Origin: Phocoena phocoena
Taxonomy: Eukaryota > Chordata > Mammalia > Artiodactyla > Phocoenidae
DNA length: 64,000 bases
Assembly: GCF_963924675.1 (NCBI RefSeq)
Contig: NC_089222.1
Location: 114,157,316 to 114,221,315, forward strand
Reading direction: 5' to 3'
The translations under genes were made by a program, and so were the position numbers. Below, piece after piece: positions 1 to 12,191 of the stretch. Numbering within the stretch: position 1 is the first letter of the stretch; each line of letters starts with the position of its first letter. Under the pieces are notes generated by a model. It searched no databases. It was not told the DNA's origin and saw only the letters and a program-made list of their open reading frames with translations.

Positions 1-3000
1 TCTCACCTGGCAGGTTGTTCAGTTTCACTGGGAAAGGGTCAGCTATTTTTGCTGGAGGTAAATACCAGCTGCCTGATTTTGCCTGCACTTGGGAAGGAGG
101 GGGTGACAAGAGAGAGAGCTGCCCTTATGCAGACCTTTAATTTAATTCCTATAGCTTTTAGTTCCTTTTCACACCCATCTTCCACAGTACCTGCTGGATG
201 GGTTTTGATTTCCGAAGGCTGCTTCTGTAGACTGCTACATTTTCCAGATCCACCTTACAGCGAATTCTAAGCTACACTCTCTATTTAATTCCTAACACAT
301 TCCTAGTCTTTCTCTTTCCATCAGAAGCACATTAATATCTCTTGTTCATTGGTGACACCCATCCCTCTACCCCATCTCAGAACTTTTGTGTTAGTGGCTC
401 CAGAAAGAGTGGAGGCCGTTTTAATCTGCCATCTTAAACAGTTACTACTACTTTGCATAACGTAATGTATAATTAGAGTTTTAAATGTAGGTTATTACTT
501 ATAATAATAACTCGGTTGGAATACGGTATTAATATTTCCACAGTGATTTATTAGACATCTAAACGGAACAAGCACAAACTGATTCCTATTACAAAGGCAA
601 TTCATAGTGTATTTATTTTAACTCTGTGTGCAACAGTTTATATTTACCATTTTATTTTATCAAGCTTGTTTAATCAGAGAGATTAATTTATAAAAAGCTA
701 AATCCAGGATTAATTTCTCTTGCTGCTCCTTCATCCATTCAGCAAATACTTATGGAACTTCCATGAAGTGCTAGCTACTGTGAATGACCTTATATATAAT
801 TTCTTTAGTTTTATGTAAACAATTTTTGTTTTAATAAAGTCTAACTAAGCGACAAGAACTGACAGTGGGGTTTGAAAAAGAATGTAAATACTTCTGCATT
901 CTAGGGTGAGCTAAATGTAAATTTGCAAGGGGATGGGAGATGTTTAACTTTTTGTTTATGGTTTCTCCTGTACCAGATACAGCATGGGCAAATAATCATT
1001 CATAAGTTATATTGAAAGCATGAATGCAATCCCATTGCTTTGTTATTGCTTACATATTAGTGATATTGCAACTGATTCACTTTCACTTTTGCTTATAATT
1101 AGCTGAAAGAGAATACTAACTTATTCACCAGAAAAACTGACTCAGATTCATTTGCGTGTGGTGTGGTAAACTTTTGGTGGGTTCTATCGTTCTCTTGCTT
1201 AAAAGCTGGAGGAACACAATATATAAAATTCTGAAATATTACCTGAAGAATGGTTTATTCACAGATTCTTATGTATTCAACATGAGCAAAATGGCATACT
1301 GCCAATCAACAATGATTGAAAGAGTATTAAAGGAAGAAAAAACTAGTGTTTTTTAAGGAAACTATTGTTAGTTTAAAAGGAAAAATCCAATATTGGCAGG
1401 CAATTTCCCCTTTCTTTCTTTTTTTTTTTTTCCCTGCAGTGACTATTGCTGTTATTAAACACCAATGAGATATAAAAATGTTTAACCAAAAGGCAAATAC
1501 TTTGTTTTTATACCCATTATGTATTAACTTTTATTTTGGCTTCTTATAATAGTCTTAGGCTTCTACTAAATTATTTATTGCATCCAATTATATGTAAGCA
1601 ATCAGAAAGAGCAGTAACCTTTTTTTGAAGATATATAGATTTGTTTTTAGTAAATTAGTGAATAATCAACAGTGACAATTAATTTATACAACAGAAGGTG
1701 AACCAAGGCAGCTGTTTTCTGTTTCCATATCCCCTGAGGGATATGCAGCTAAAATTCAGTGTTATATTCTAAAGAAGAGGAGGGTTTTTTTCCCCAAGAG
1801 AAAGCTGTTTTTCTCCGTTAAAAATACATAATATCTTATTTTTGAAGCTCTTACCTCAGTGTCACTTTTCTTTGTATATAATAAACAGTAGACATTACAT
1901 TCCTTATAACTCAAGGTATGTGGTATATGATCTTTCCATAGCAATGTCTTTCCTAAGGACCATTGACTATTATCCAACTATTATGCATTTCCATCATTTT
2001 TTTTGCAAAATAATAGCTTGACAATTTTGATGGCATGTAATGACCCACTTTAAAACTTTAAAAAGAAATAGACAAGAAGAATAAACCTTGTGACAATCAC
2101 AAAACAAAGAATTTTAGGGTTGTGAATTAATTCAGTGACAGATAAAATGTACCAAGGGCTATAGTTTAAAATGGGTGATTTAAAATCTAATGTGGGTAAA
2201 TATTTTTTTTTCTTCCTGAAATATGTCTGTGATTATCTTGAACCCAGTTATGTTTCAGGCTTCCAGCAGGTGGAGATAAAAGGTTTCTAGGAATGATGCT
2301 AGTAATCTGGTGTATCCAATAAGGAAAATGTTAGACCACAAAAATGCGAGACTGGAGAATTATGTTGTGGAAAAGTCAGAGCAGGCATCATTCTTTTTCT
2401 GTCTTCACAGCTCTTTTGCTTTTAGTTTTAGCTAATTGAAACGAATGTTCCCCCAAACTGGACCAGATAGAAGAGTCTGCCAGTCTTGTGAGATGAACAC
2501 ATTTTCCTTCATAAAAAGTTGCCTTTTAGTTCTTAGCTCTTTTTAATTGACATGAAAACTCCGACAAAAAGTGAACTTGGAAACAAATCACAAATGTATG
2601 AGAAAAATACATGGGCAGCAAGATTTCAAATTTCACTCTCAAGAAGAAATAACATTTGGACAGTCAGTTGTTCACATCATCACAACTCTTCCCCAGATTT
2701 ATTTCAGTAACTTTGATGCTGAAGAAGACATTGGAATATCTGTTTACTTGCCAAATATTATTAAAAGTACATGCAGGGTGTGAATTCATTGTTATCTTAT
2801 TCATCAATTATTTATCTTTGGATACAGTTCTGGGTATTTAGTGACTTAAAATATATAATGTCTTTATAGCATGACTCTTGACTCAAGGATGTTTTAACAA
2901 GATCCCACCTACTTGTCAGAAAACAAACATCTACCCAAAGGGAGGCTTGTTGGTCTACCTCAGAGGTCACGGGATTTATCACCAGGTTGTTATCTTTTCT

Positions 3001-4720
3001 TCATTTTTATGACCTATATTTTATTGCCAATATAATTCTGTGAGGAGTAAGAGTTACCCTTCCCTAATCTGTTGTGTATGTTGTTTTTGTTTATTTTATT
3101 GGGGTTTTATAAAGATAGGGTGCAGTTGCTCATTTTTGTGGTATAGATAGCTCTGAGGAAATCAATCTATCTATATCTATCTATCCATCCTATCTCTATG
3201 TATGTAAACTATTTCTGATTTTCTGCCCTTTTTCTTTCCATCTCCTCATCCTGTGTTTGTGGCAAAAAAAACAGAAAAGAAAGCAGCTTTTTTCCTCCCG
3301 AACACTCAGAGTACTTTGTCATGTTTGGGGGGAAGAGGTTAACATTTAGAAACACTGCTGTGTTTTATTGCCAGTAAATGTTTTTACTCACTAGTGAAAA
3401 GTTTGTAAATAGGCACTGTTTAAGAAAACAAAGAGATGGTAAGTACTCAGACTTTTCCCTTCAAATTCTCTATACCTAGGAAAATGCATTGGTGATCTCA
3501 GCCCTTCTGAACAATAGTTGGGATCACAAAACCACTACTCATCATTCAGCCTGCCTGGCATAATTAGCGGCTTTGATTCAAAGGAGACTAAGGGGTGTTT
3601 AGAAAAGAGGGAAAAGCCTCCCCCCCATCCCCCGTTATTCACAACTAAGACTGCACATAACCCAAAAGGCCAGGGTTGCAGCTGAACAAGTAGCTGCCTT
3701 CTATACCTGTTCTTCCGATGAAATGTTTTCTCTGATGTGCCATTTGGAGGACAGTCCATTAAAAGCCTAAAAGAACAGTAGAGTTTGTGCACCAGATGGA
3801 TGGTTGGGAAACATTTTCTGTTAGTTCAGTAAAGGCAAGTCGTGCTGAACTGAACCATCACTGTTGCCTGAATTTGATCAGCTTGGGACACGTGAATAGC
3901 TGTCATTGAAGACTTCTGCCTGGGTGAATAGTGTATATTACAAAGAGATTTGAGAGGCAGGATTTGGCCAGCATGGTTGACTGGTTAGCATCCACGACTC
4001 AGAAGGACTGGGTTTTATTCTTTCTTTCCTCACTGAATGCTACCGTGGAAGTATAACCTATGCTGGTAGTAATTGCTGGCCACTCAAGCATGGTTAAGTA
4101 TACATGAACTCTTTGTTTCCACTATGGTAACAGAGGACTGCTCTAGGGCACCAAATGGTAAGGTGGTGGCTTGAAATGCTCATTCTAGAGCCCTTTTCTC
4201 TGAGATAGCCAACCATTCCCTTTTGGCTGAAAGCAACAGCATCATCTGGGTTCTTGTTTTCTTGGCCCTTTCTGTGAACTATGTCTCTGATTAGCTTCTT
4301 CAGGCTCCTGGCTTTGGAGGAGACGGCATGCCATAAGCTTTGTTCTTTTCTTTCTTTCTTTTCTTTTTTGCTAATGTCTTTTACCTGATTATTAACTTCG
4401 TGTTACCCGTTCAAGGTTTAGCCCTGGACTTTCTGCTGCCCCTCTTTTATTTCACTGTCGAGGTTTTCACCATTCATATAACTTGAATCGTAACTCTGTA
4501 GAGCTGATATTTGAATAGGTAGAATTTCCACAAATGCTTGGCAGTGCGGACTTCCCAGGCTTTGTTTGAAATCCCACCTTTGTTGCTGTCTGCAAATCTT
4601 CTTTTGAATACTCCATATAAATACTAATCTATAATAATAATAACAAAGCAAAACAAACAAAAAACCCTTAAATATATCTAAAATGGTTGTCCTGGACATT
4701 TGGCTATTTGGATTGTTATA
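1..4720. other. AT-rich intronic DNA, mostly unique
   Basis: I recognise no gene or clear transposon in this stretch. It holds a poly-T tract at 1411-1431 that ends in a splice-acceptor-like 'ccctgcag', a TATC-type microsatellite near 3163-3205, and a pyrimidine-rich tract near 4340-4370. Confidence 0.6.
3163..3205. repeat. (TATC)n microsatellite, imperfect
   Basis: Interrupted ATCT/TATC units are visible ('ctatctatatctatctatcc' and following bases). It is a simple sequence repeat with no other content. Confidence 0.85.
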
Positions 4721-4724
4721 ACTG

Positions 4725-4862
4725 GGCAAATACCGGCATCTAGCGAGTCGAGGCCAAGGATGTTACTCAACATCCTATAATACACAGGACAGCCCTTCAC
4801 AACAAACAATGATCCCATTCAAAATGTCCGTTTGAGACAAGTTGTGAACCCCAGGTATAAGA
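4725..4862. mobile_element. hAT-Charlie-type DNA transposon fragment
   Basis: The stretch includes 'aacatcctataatacacagg' and 'acagcccttcacaacaaac' and ends near 'agttgtgaacccc'. This wording is typical of short non-autonomous mammalian hAT-Charlie elements of the MER20/MER117 kind. The exact subfamily is uncertain. Confidence 0.5.
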
Positions 4863-5151
4863 CAAAATCATTTTACTTCCCCATTCAGTTTTTACACCTT
4901 TAAAACATTGCCTTCTATGCAATACTACCACTTCCTTTCACTTTTCTGGACCAAAATTGGTATAGTTACCTGCATAGTCTAATCTGCTAGCCAGCTGATA
5001 GGAATGGCCCGTTTTTCCTCATCCTCACTCAACTAAGAACAAGGTCTAATGGGAAAACTAATTCTGGGGCGGAGAATAAAGAAAGACGCCCTCACTGCTC
5101 ACTCAGCAAGGGTCTCTGAGAGCTAAAGGTGAGTAGGAAGACACAGGACAG

Positions 5152-5573
5152 TCCTGGACATTGAAAGTGAAATACTATATGATATCACTTATATGTGGAA
5201 TCTAAAAAAGCCCAATTCTAGAAACAGAGAATAGAATGGTGGTTACCAGGGGCTAAGGGTGGGGAATCAGGGAGATGTTATTTAAGGGAACAAACTTGCA
5301 ATTAGTAGACTTCTGGAGTTCAATGTACAGCATAGTGATTATAGTCACTGATAATATAGCATAGACTTCAAGCTTGCTAAAGAGACTAGATCTTAATCGT
5401 TCTCACCTCAAAAAAGATAATTATGTGACACGATAAAGGTGTTAGCTAATGCTGTAATGGTAATCATACTGCAATATATGAGTCAATCAAATCAACACGT
5501 TGTACACCTTAAACTTACACTATGTTGTATGTCAATGATATCTCAATTAAAAACAAAACAAAACAAATGGTGT
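5152..5573 (+). mobile_element. L1 3' end (3' UTR), 5'-truncated
   Basis: It contains the mammalian L1 tail-region phrases 'atatcacttatatgtggaat', 'tggttaccaggggctaaggg' and 'acgttgtacaccttaaactt', ending in an A-rich tail with AAAAC units. Only the last part of the element is present. A short internal deletion near the start of the 3' UTR is suggested by a missing stretch between 'aaagtgaaat' and 'actatatgat'. Confidence 0.85.
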
Positions 5574-5839
5574 TTCTGGAAGGCACCGAAAGACTTTTAT
5601 ACCTTTCATACTTCATTTACAGTATATTCCCAATATAATTATTACTGATCTTTTGTCTGTATACCTCTCACATCATTCATTGTGAACCTGATGTTTATTG
5701 AAACAGCCTCTTGACTTGCTTCCCTCCCTCTGACCTCCTTTTTCTTTGTCTACCTTCTGAACATCCCAGCAGTAGTTTGGGGAAGCCGAGTTTAGCAGTA
5801 ACGTCTGATTTTCCTAATCTCATGTATCAGCATCGAATA

Positions 5840-6020
5840 ATGGTAAATAGCATAGGTTCTGGAGTCAGCTCACATCCCTGATATCTCCCAGCCTCAGTTC
5901 CCCTTTCTGTAAAATGGATCTGTAAAATCATCACTGGCATTATTATCCTAGTACATTCATAAATTTATTGGAAGAATGAAGTGAAATATTAACACAGTGT
6001 TTGGCACAAAGCTTTGATAA
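5840..6020 (+). mobile_element. MIR SINE remnant
   Basis: MIR-type order is readable: 'ataggttctggagtcagctc', then 'cagcctcagttcccctttct' and 'gtaaaatggatc', ending at 'acagtgtttggcacaaagc'. It is an old, diverged copy in sense orientation. Confidence 0.7.
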
Positions 6021-6517
6021 TTTATTTCTATATTACTCTCGTTGTTATTAACATTTTCATTGTTATACATTGATAGCATGCATGCGTAGCATGGATTCTC
6101 CTAACTATATGTTTGTTTGTGTGTTTCACCTTATTTAAGTTTGTCACAAGATTACAAGTTGCTTTGAGCCAATTGCCCTTAAAATTTTCTTTAAAACTTG
6201 CCTTTCTGCTTTCAATAGACTTCTCAGTGTCACTACACCAATACCCCTACCCCAATTTCCTTCCATTTTAACCCAAGATAGTATCTGTTCTCAATTACTT
6301 AAATACTCAAATATTAATATTTACAGTTGAGATTGGTCACATGTCTTTACCCCTTTCTTTTTCCTCATACTTATGTTCCTTCACATTAAAGCTTTGTGTT
6401 TTTTGTTGCCTAACTCTTGTAATTTTCCTATATTATTTTTTACAATGCCAAGTATGACTCACTCACAGAAGAAGCGACTACATTATGAGTTCTGATAGAC
6501 TATTCTACCTTTTTATT

Positions 6518-6746
6518 TTTTTCCTTTCTTTTTTTTTTTTTTTTTTTTTTTTTTGTGGTATACGGGCCTCTCACTGTTGTGGCCTCTCCTGTTGCCGAGC
6601 ACAGGCTGCGGACGCGCAGGCCCAGCAGCCATGACTCACGGGCCCAGCCGCTCCCTGGCATGTGGGATCTTCCCGGACCGGGGCACGAACCCGTGTCCCC
6701 CGCATCGGCAGGCGGACTCTCAACCACTGCGCCACCAGGGAAGCCC
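6518..6746 (-). mobile_element. CHR-type tRNA-derived SINE, short form
   Basis: Antisense copy: poly-T tract, then the reverse complement of the SINE body, ending 'ccaccagggaagcccc'. It is flanked by a 13-bp duplication 'ctacctttttatt' at 6505-6517 and 6747-6759. The body has the compact ~195-bp form shared by most copies here. The insertion is young enough for an intact duplication. Confidence 0.95.
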
Positions 6747-7280
6747 CTACCTTTTTATTAAGCTGAGTTTGCGGATTTGAATCTTGTGGCAATTTGAATT
6801 AAAATGCTTTTTTGATTAACATTAGTATCAAATGTCCTGGCCTGTGGGATTGAGACATGGATTCTGTAAATGTCTGCCAGGGTTCTTTGTGTTTGCCTTT
6901 GAGCAACTAAGGGGGAAAGAAAGTGTAAGTGGTAATTTAATTCAAAACCATTTCTTTGTTCCCTTTAGGAAGTTGGCTTGTGCGTGTGTGTATGGGGGGA
7001 TAAGGTGGAAAGAAACGGGGTCGTAAATTTGCGCTTTAGTTGCTACCTTTTAATTTCACATTTCCATTTATCAGTTATTTAATTTTGATAACTGTGATTA
7101 GCATATTAAAACCTTTCGAAGTGACCTCACTGTTTTTCTTGTCTAAAAATGTAAAAACCACAAAAAGACGGCTGTTGAATATCACACTTGGAATTTGTGA
7201 TAGAAATGCTCAAGTCTTAACGTAAACATTTTCAAGTCAGCATCTTTGATATTTCCGTAATTTTAAGGTGTGACTTTTTT

Positions 7281-7497
7281 TTTTTTTTTTTTTTCTTTTT
7301 TTGCTGTACGCGGGCCTCTCACTGTTGTGGCCCCTCCCGTTGCGGAGCACAGGCTCCGGACGCACAGGCTTAGCGGCCATGGCTCACGGGCCCAGCCGCT
7401 CCGCAGCATGTGGGATCTTCCCGGACCGGGGCACGAACCCGCGTCCACTGCATCGGCAGGCGGACTCCCAACCACTGCGCCACCAGGGAAGCCCAAA
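7281..7497 (-). mobile_element. CHR-type tRNA-derived SINE, short form
   Basis: Antisense copy with a poly-T start and the 'ccaccagggaagccc' end. The duplication 'gtgtgactttttt' lies at 7268-7280 and 7498-7510, with a slightly diverged extension to the left. It sits about 530 bp from the copy at 6.5 kb in the same orientation. Confidence 0.94.
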
Positions 7498-7934
7498 GTG
7501 TGACTTTTTTAAAGAAAGAAAAAAAAACTCAGTTTTTTAATCTAGTTACTATCATTTCAACATATAGGAGTGTGTTTGTTTATAAATGTTTATAATGATA
7601 CAAAAATGCTCAGTATTGACAGCTTTAGGGAGCGGGGGGTGGGGAAGGAGTTATTATTTAATGAGTATAGAGTTTCAGTTTTGCAAGGTGAAAAAGTTCT
7701 GAAGATCTGTTTCGGAAAAATGTGAATATACTCAACACTACTGCAGTGTACCCTTAGAAATGGTTAAAAGGGTACATTTTATGTTATGTGTTTTCACCAC
7801 AGTTAAAAGAGAAAAGTTCAGAGTTTAATCAGGCATAAATGCCTTTATTGCAATGCCATGGCTTAGTGAGCTTTGAATAGTAGACATGGGGCATCTCTTT
7901 CTTGTTTAAAGAGGTTGTCACTTAAGGGGGAGAG

Positions 7935-8030
7935 GGTAATAGGACCTACCTCATGACTGTTGAGAGATTTAAATGAGATAATTTGTGTGAAGTGCTTAAC
8001 ATAGTCTCTGACTCCAAATGTGAAACCACT
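7935..8030 (+). mobile_element. MIR 3' part remnant
   Basis: The segment 'aggacctacctcatgactgt' and 'taaatgagataatttgtgtg' followed by 'aagtgcttaacatagtctct' matches the 3' half of MIR. Confidence 0.6.
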
Positions 8031-8091
8031 GCTGCCATGTCGAGTACAATAAAATGAACTACAATATACTATAATTTCTTTAATTATATAG

Positions 8092-8275
8092 AATGGCATA
8101 ATGGTTACGTGCACAAACTCAGTGCCTAATTACAAGCTCTGTGAGCTTGGGAAATTTGAATTCCTTAAACTTTTGTTGCTCATGAGCTTTCTCATTTTTT
8201 TAGTGGATAAAACAATAAGATCTATTTCATATGGTTGATGAAAGGATTAAATAAGCTAATACATGTAACTCATAT
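8092..8275 (+). mobile_element. MIR SINE remnant
   Basis: Starts 'atggcataatggttacgtgc' (tRNA-like head), continues with 'ctctgtgagcttgggaaatt' and 'ggattaaataagctaataca'. Diverged but in the right MIR order. Confidence 0.7.
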
Positions 8276-9389
8276 ACTATGTTTTATATGTGTCATTATT
8301 GTCTTACCTTGATGATTTAGAAGATAATGATAGTTTGGATGTTAGTAGTGGTTTAGAGTTTTAAAGTAATGTATATTTTAAACTCACTAATTGCTCTCAA
8401 TTATTATTTCTTCAATATTATCTATCTTGATGGATCATTTTAAAGCTATATCTACCAGGGGTGTAATCATTACACATTCCCATGGATTGAAGTGTTCGGA
8501 GGTGGTTTATAGAATTGCATATAACTAGGCAGCAGGGAAAAAAGACCTAAGAAGCTAAGTTCCGTCCAAGGAGCAAAGTTTTTACTGCATATCTTTCAGC
8601 CATTTCCCGATGATGTGAAGACTAGTAGTTACTGTTACAGTGTTTTGTTTGTTTTAAATGAAACAGAGATTATTATACATGCAAGAGCTGTGGTGAAAAT
8701 ATTCAAGAAGATATTTAAGTTTTTGATAGAAAGAATGTTCCTCTGTTGGAAAAGTGCTTTATTAGTTATCTGTATATGTTTATATTTTTCTATCCTTTTA
8801 GAGTTTTTTGTGTAGCTTCAAAGAAGTAGTTGGTGCCTGCTGAAGTTTTCACATCACATGGCATTTTGACATTGTGCCAAGCACAGATGAAAATATGTTA
8901 AGTTCTTTGTGCCCATGTTTTTGGCGGGGGGTGTGGCGGGCAGGAGGTGGTGATTATAATCTTCATCCTTTGTCCAGACATCTTATATCCTGCCCAATCT
9001 TAGGGAGTAGGTCACTTTCTTATAATTACAGTTTTGGGCTAATATGCCTCTTTGAACATGTTGAATTCTTACTTAATGTATTGATTTTTAAACATGATTA
9101 TAACGTGAATTTAATTTGGTATATGTGTTTGGAACATGTGCTACTCCTTGACAAATGCTTCCTTAAATTATATGCTTGCGCCTGTATTAAAGTGTAGGAA
9201 ATTATTGTTTTACTTGTAACATGCTCAAAGTGTATTTCAATAAATATAAAGGAATACCCTGAGGCAGGGGAACAGTGAGATCAAAAGCTTACTCTATTTT
9301 AGAAGCTAGTTTTATTAAGGTTGATTATTAATTTAAGGATTTATTTTTGGTGGGTAAAATGGCTGGGAGGGGTATGAGACTAAGTAGAT

Positions 9390-9393
<4 letters not shown>

Positions 9394-9437
<44 letters not shown>

Positions 9438-9446
9438 CGTACGTGT
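9394..9446. repeat. (GT)n-(GC)n alternating purine-pyrimidine microsatellite
   Basis: About 35 bp of GT repeat run directly into about 10 bp of GC repeat and then 'gtacgtgt'. Purine and pyrimidine alternate without a break for 53 bases, the sequence type that favours left-handed Z-DNA. Confidence 0.95.
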
Positions 9447-9572
9447 TCATTTTCTTTCATTTTGCCTATATCCTGTCTTATCCCACTTCCCCCTCCCACC
9501 TTTTCGTTTATTATGCCAATGAGCTTTCATAGCACTTTTAAAACAGCAAAGGCCCAGGGTACTGGAGCTGGT

Positions 9573-9583
9573 GGGGGGGGGGG
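9573..9583. repeat. G homopolymer, 11 bases
   Basis: Run of eleven G following 'ggagctggt'. It is a likely length-variable site. Confidence 0.9.
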
Positions 9584-9849
9584 CAGATTTCAGTCAAAGA
9601 ACATGTGTTGTTTTAACTCTGGTTAGTAAAGTGAGTTGAAAGCCAGTAAGTTAAAGGAGATCAACAAGAGTCATCAATTTATAGGATCCTAATCCTCCCC
9701 CAAATCTCTATGATGCTTAGTATAAATGTGAGAGGAGATCTTACTTAGTGATACTTTATCAGAATGTGATCTGCATTGCTGAGGAGACAGAAATCTTTTA
9801 ACAGTTGCCTTTGAGGAACTGTAAATTTCAACAATTATTCAGCCCACTG

Positions 9850-10330
9850 CTTTCAGCACCTTTTGTTCGCTTATTAGTGTGTAGAACAGCAGGGTTGAAA
9901 CGGGAGGAAGAGCCTGTGCATTTTAATTAGCTCCAAAGACAGTGTGAGATAAAAGCCAGGATTTTTGCCTCATTTTCATCTTGCTTGGGCTGATTAAGGA
10001 TGCTATTGTAGGCTGAGCTGGTTTGACCTTATCTCGGCGACCACCCATTTATGGAAGGGGAATGGCAAAAACTTGGTCCAGTTTTCTGAATGGGATTAGG
10101 AAAGCACTAATTAGCAAACTCTGCAAGCCATGAGGCGTGGATAGGAACACAGCACCCATCCTTAAGGAACAAATGCAGTCTGGGGAAACATTCACCAATT
10201 GAACCAATTAATGATTGCATATATTAGGCACTTGGTGATGTGTTTTCCGTTTTTAATTACTTAAACATGAATAAGAGCCTGATGTTCCTCAAGCTGTACT
10301 TGTTGATTAAATAAATACTTCTGGCCTGAA
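9850..10330. promoter_or_regulatory. Candidate non-coding regulatory stretch, homeodomain motifs
   Basis: No repeat family is recognisable here. TAATTA-type cores occur at 9924-9930 (ttaattag), 10108-10114 (taattag), 10206-10215 (aattaatgat) and 10253-10260 (ttaattac). Regulatory function is inference only; TAATTA is frequent in AT-rich DNA. Confidence 0.25.
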
Positions 10331-10564
10331 GAGAGATGTCAGAACTTGAAGGGTACTAATGCTGATAAAGAGGTCTGTAAATAGTTGGAGAATAGATTTG
10401 AGCTGAATTTGACCTCTGCTGGAAGGGAGGTGGCTGGGAATACAATCTGCAGAATTTTAAAGTTAACTCTTTCAGCTTAAGCAGAGTCAGACTTTAATTG
10501 TTGAAAGGGAAAAACAGTCTATTTGGGAATCATCAGCTCTTTCCTTCTCTCTTACCTATTTTTA

Positions 10565-10750
10565 ATCACACAGAATATTATGGGAAGAGCACAGGCTTTG
10601 GAATCAGCCTTTGCGACTTACTGATATAGAATATTAGGGAAGGTATTTCACATCTTTGAGTTTCAGTTTCTCTACCTTCCAAATGAGGATAATATTATCT
10701 ATTTTATAAAATTGTTGTTAAGCATGACATAGTAGCTGGTTTCAATAAGG
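10565..10750 (+). mobile_element. MIR SINE remnant
   Basis: Head 'ggaagagcacaggctttgga', middle 'gagtttcagtttctctacct', tail 'taaaattgttgttaagcatg'. It keeps the full MIR order with moderate divergence. Confidence 0.75.
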
Positions 10751-11604
10751 ACTCCTTAAGGGGCTGTTGCCATTACTAATTATTACTATCATTATTATTT
10801 CTCAGCATTTCAAACAAATATAAGGTAGTATATATGGAAGAAGTGAAAACTGAAGATACTTTGTCTAGAACCTTTGATCCAGAAGAGACAGGACTAGGCT
10901 TATTTGGCTGAAATGAGATTGGAAGTTTCATTTGGATTTCACTTACCCATTCCTTTACCCCTACTTTGGTTGGTTGAATTGGCCACAAATGGAAGCATAT
11001 ATTTTTATTGGTTTTACATCTGTAAATATAGAGGTCTTTTATAAGTAGATATGCATATCTAAAATCAAAACATCAGATATAGTCAGTGTAATTGATAATT
11101 TTTGAAATCTGTAGAACTAGATTGAGACTCCTGTATAGGAAAGAACAATAAAAATAACTTAAGATTACAGAAATACAGATGTGGGATTTGTATACTTGCA
11201 AATTATATTCAATATATTGGTAATGTTTAAAATTAATTGGCAAGACAATTCTGTCCTCCTAGTTTAGATGACATTATAATTATTTTTCTTAATTTATATA
11301 CATTAGAGCAGCTTACTGTGTGGATATTAAAAAGTTATTTAACTTAAGTTCTTTCTTAGCCTAGAGGGACTGATTACATTTTCATCAAGGTCCTAAGCGT
11401 ACATAATCACTAGTTTGAGCAGTATTGAATATGTTAATAAGTAGGACTTAAGCCTCCAATGTGTGATGCTAACTTTGTGGTATATATTTCTAAATATATC
11501 CGGAAGATTTTTATTTTCTCATGGTTCATTTCTTTTATGCTTTCCTCTATTTCTCTTCAATGTATCTTAGGATTTTTTTAAAACTAGTAATTGGCTGCTT
11601 GAGT

Positions 11605-11885
11605 TGAGATCCTCTGCTAGATGCTCTGGTTTGAATAAGAAAAAATAAAAATTTCTGTTCCTTTCTTCAAGGAACTTACATTGTAGTTTGAGTGAAAAAA
11701 AATATAAATAGTTGAATAATATATGCAATTTTTAATTCCAGACGATAAGGAAAAATGATTCAAAACTTTGTAGGGAGAAATGATTTCATGCTGGAGTAGG
11801 TACTTTAAATTAGTGAAGAGGAGGGCAGTGGGAAAAGGGGGAATTTTAGGAAGAGGGAAGTATGTGGATAAAGAGCAAAGCATGT
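11605..11885 (-). mobile_element. L2 3'-end remnant, antisense
   Basis: 'gatcctctgctagatgctct', 'caaggaacttacattgtagt' and the following A-rich, G-rich order match the reverse complement of the L2 3' region. Divergence is high. Confidence 0.55.
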
Positions 11886-11962
11886 TTGCAGGCCAGTGAG
11901 TAATCTGACTTTTCTAGATTGGAAGGCAGTCATGGGAATTGGGGTTTAAAAATGTAGATTGA

Positions 11963-12191
11963 AGGGCTTCCCTGGTGGCGTAGTGGTTGAGAATCCGCCT
12001 GACGATGCAGGGGGCACGGGTTCGTGCCCCAGCCCGGGAAGATCCCACATGCCGTGGAGCAGCTGGGCCCGTGAGCCATGGCCGCTGGGCCTGCGTGTCC
12101 GGAGCCTGTGCTCCGCAAAGGGAGAGGCCGCAACAGTGAGAGGCCCACGTACCGCAAAAAAAAAAAAAAAAAAAAAAAAAAAGGTTTCTAA
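11963..12191 (+). mobile_element. CHR-type tRNA-derived SINE, short form
   Basis: Sense copy beginning 'gggcttccctggtggcgtag' and ending in a long A-tail (12156-12182). The 15-bp duplication 'aaaaatgtagattga' is at 11948-11962 and 12192-12206. It lies in the same orientation as ROBO1. Confidence 0.95.

Noticed and set aside
1411..1439. Strong-looking splice acceptor (long pyrimidine tract then 'ccctgcag')
   Set aside because: No conserved open frame or convincing donor follows. It reads as a poly-T tract that happens to end in CAG.
6500..6792. Open frames of 60-120 codons with a shared peptide (for example VVESPPADAGDTGSCPGPG), here and at 7.3, 12.0, 17.6, 18.6, 23.5, 24.9, 25.5, 47.1, 50.4 and 53.7 kb
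   Set aside because: They look like a repeated protein family but are translations of the CHR SINE body, which happens to be open in several frames. Each lies inside a SINE with target duplications.
9030..9062. Translation S-F-G-L-I-C-L-F resembling the signal peptide of the short ROBO1 (DUTT1) isoform
   Set aside because: Only a few residues agree, the expected N-terminal residues are missing, and no GT donor follows in frame.
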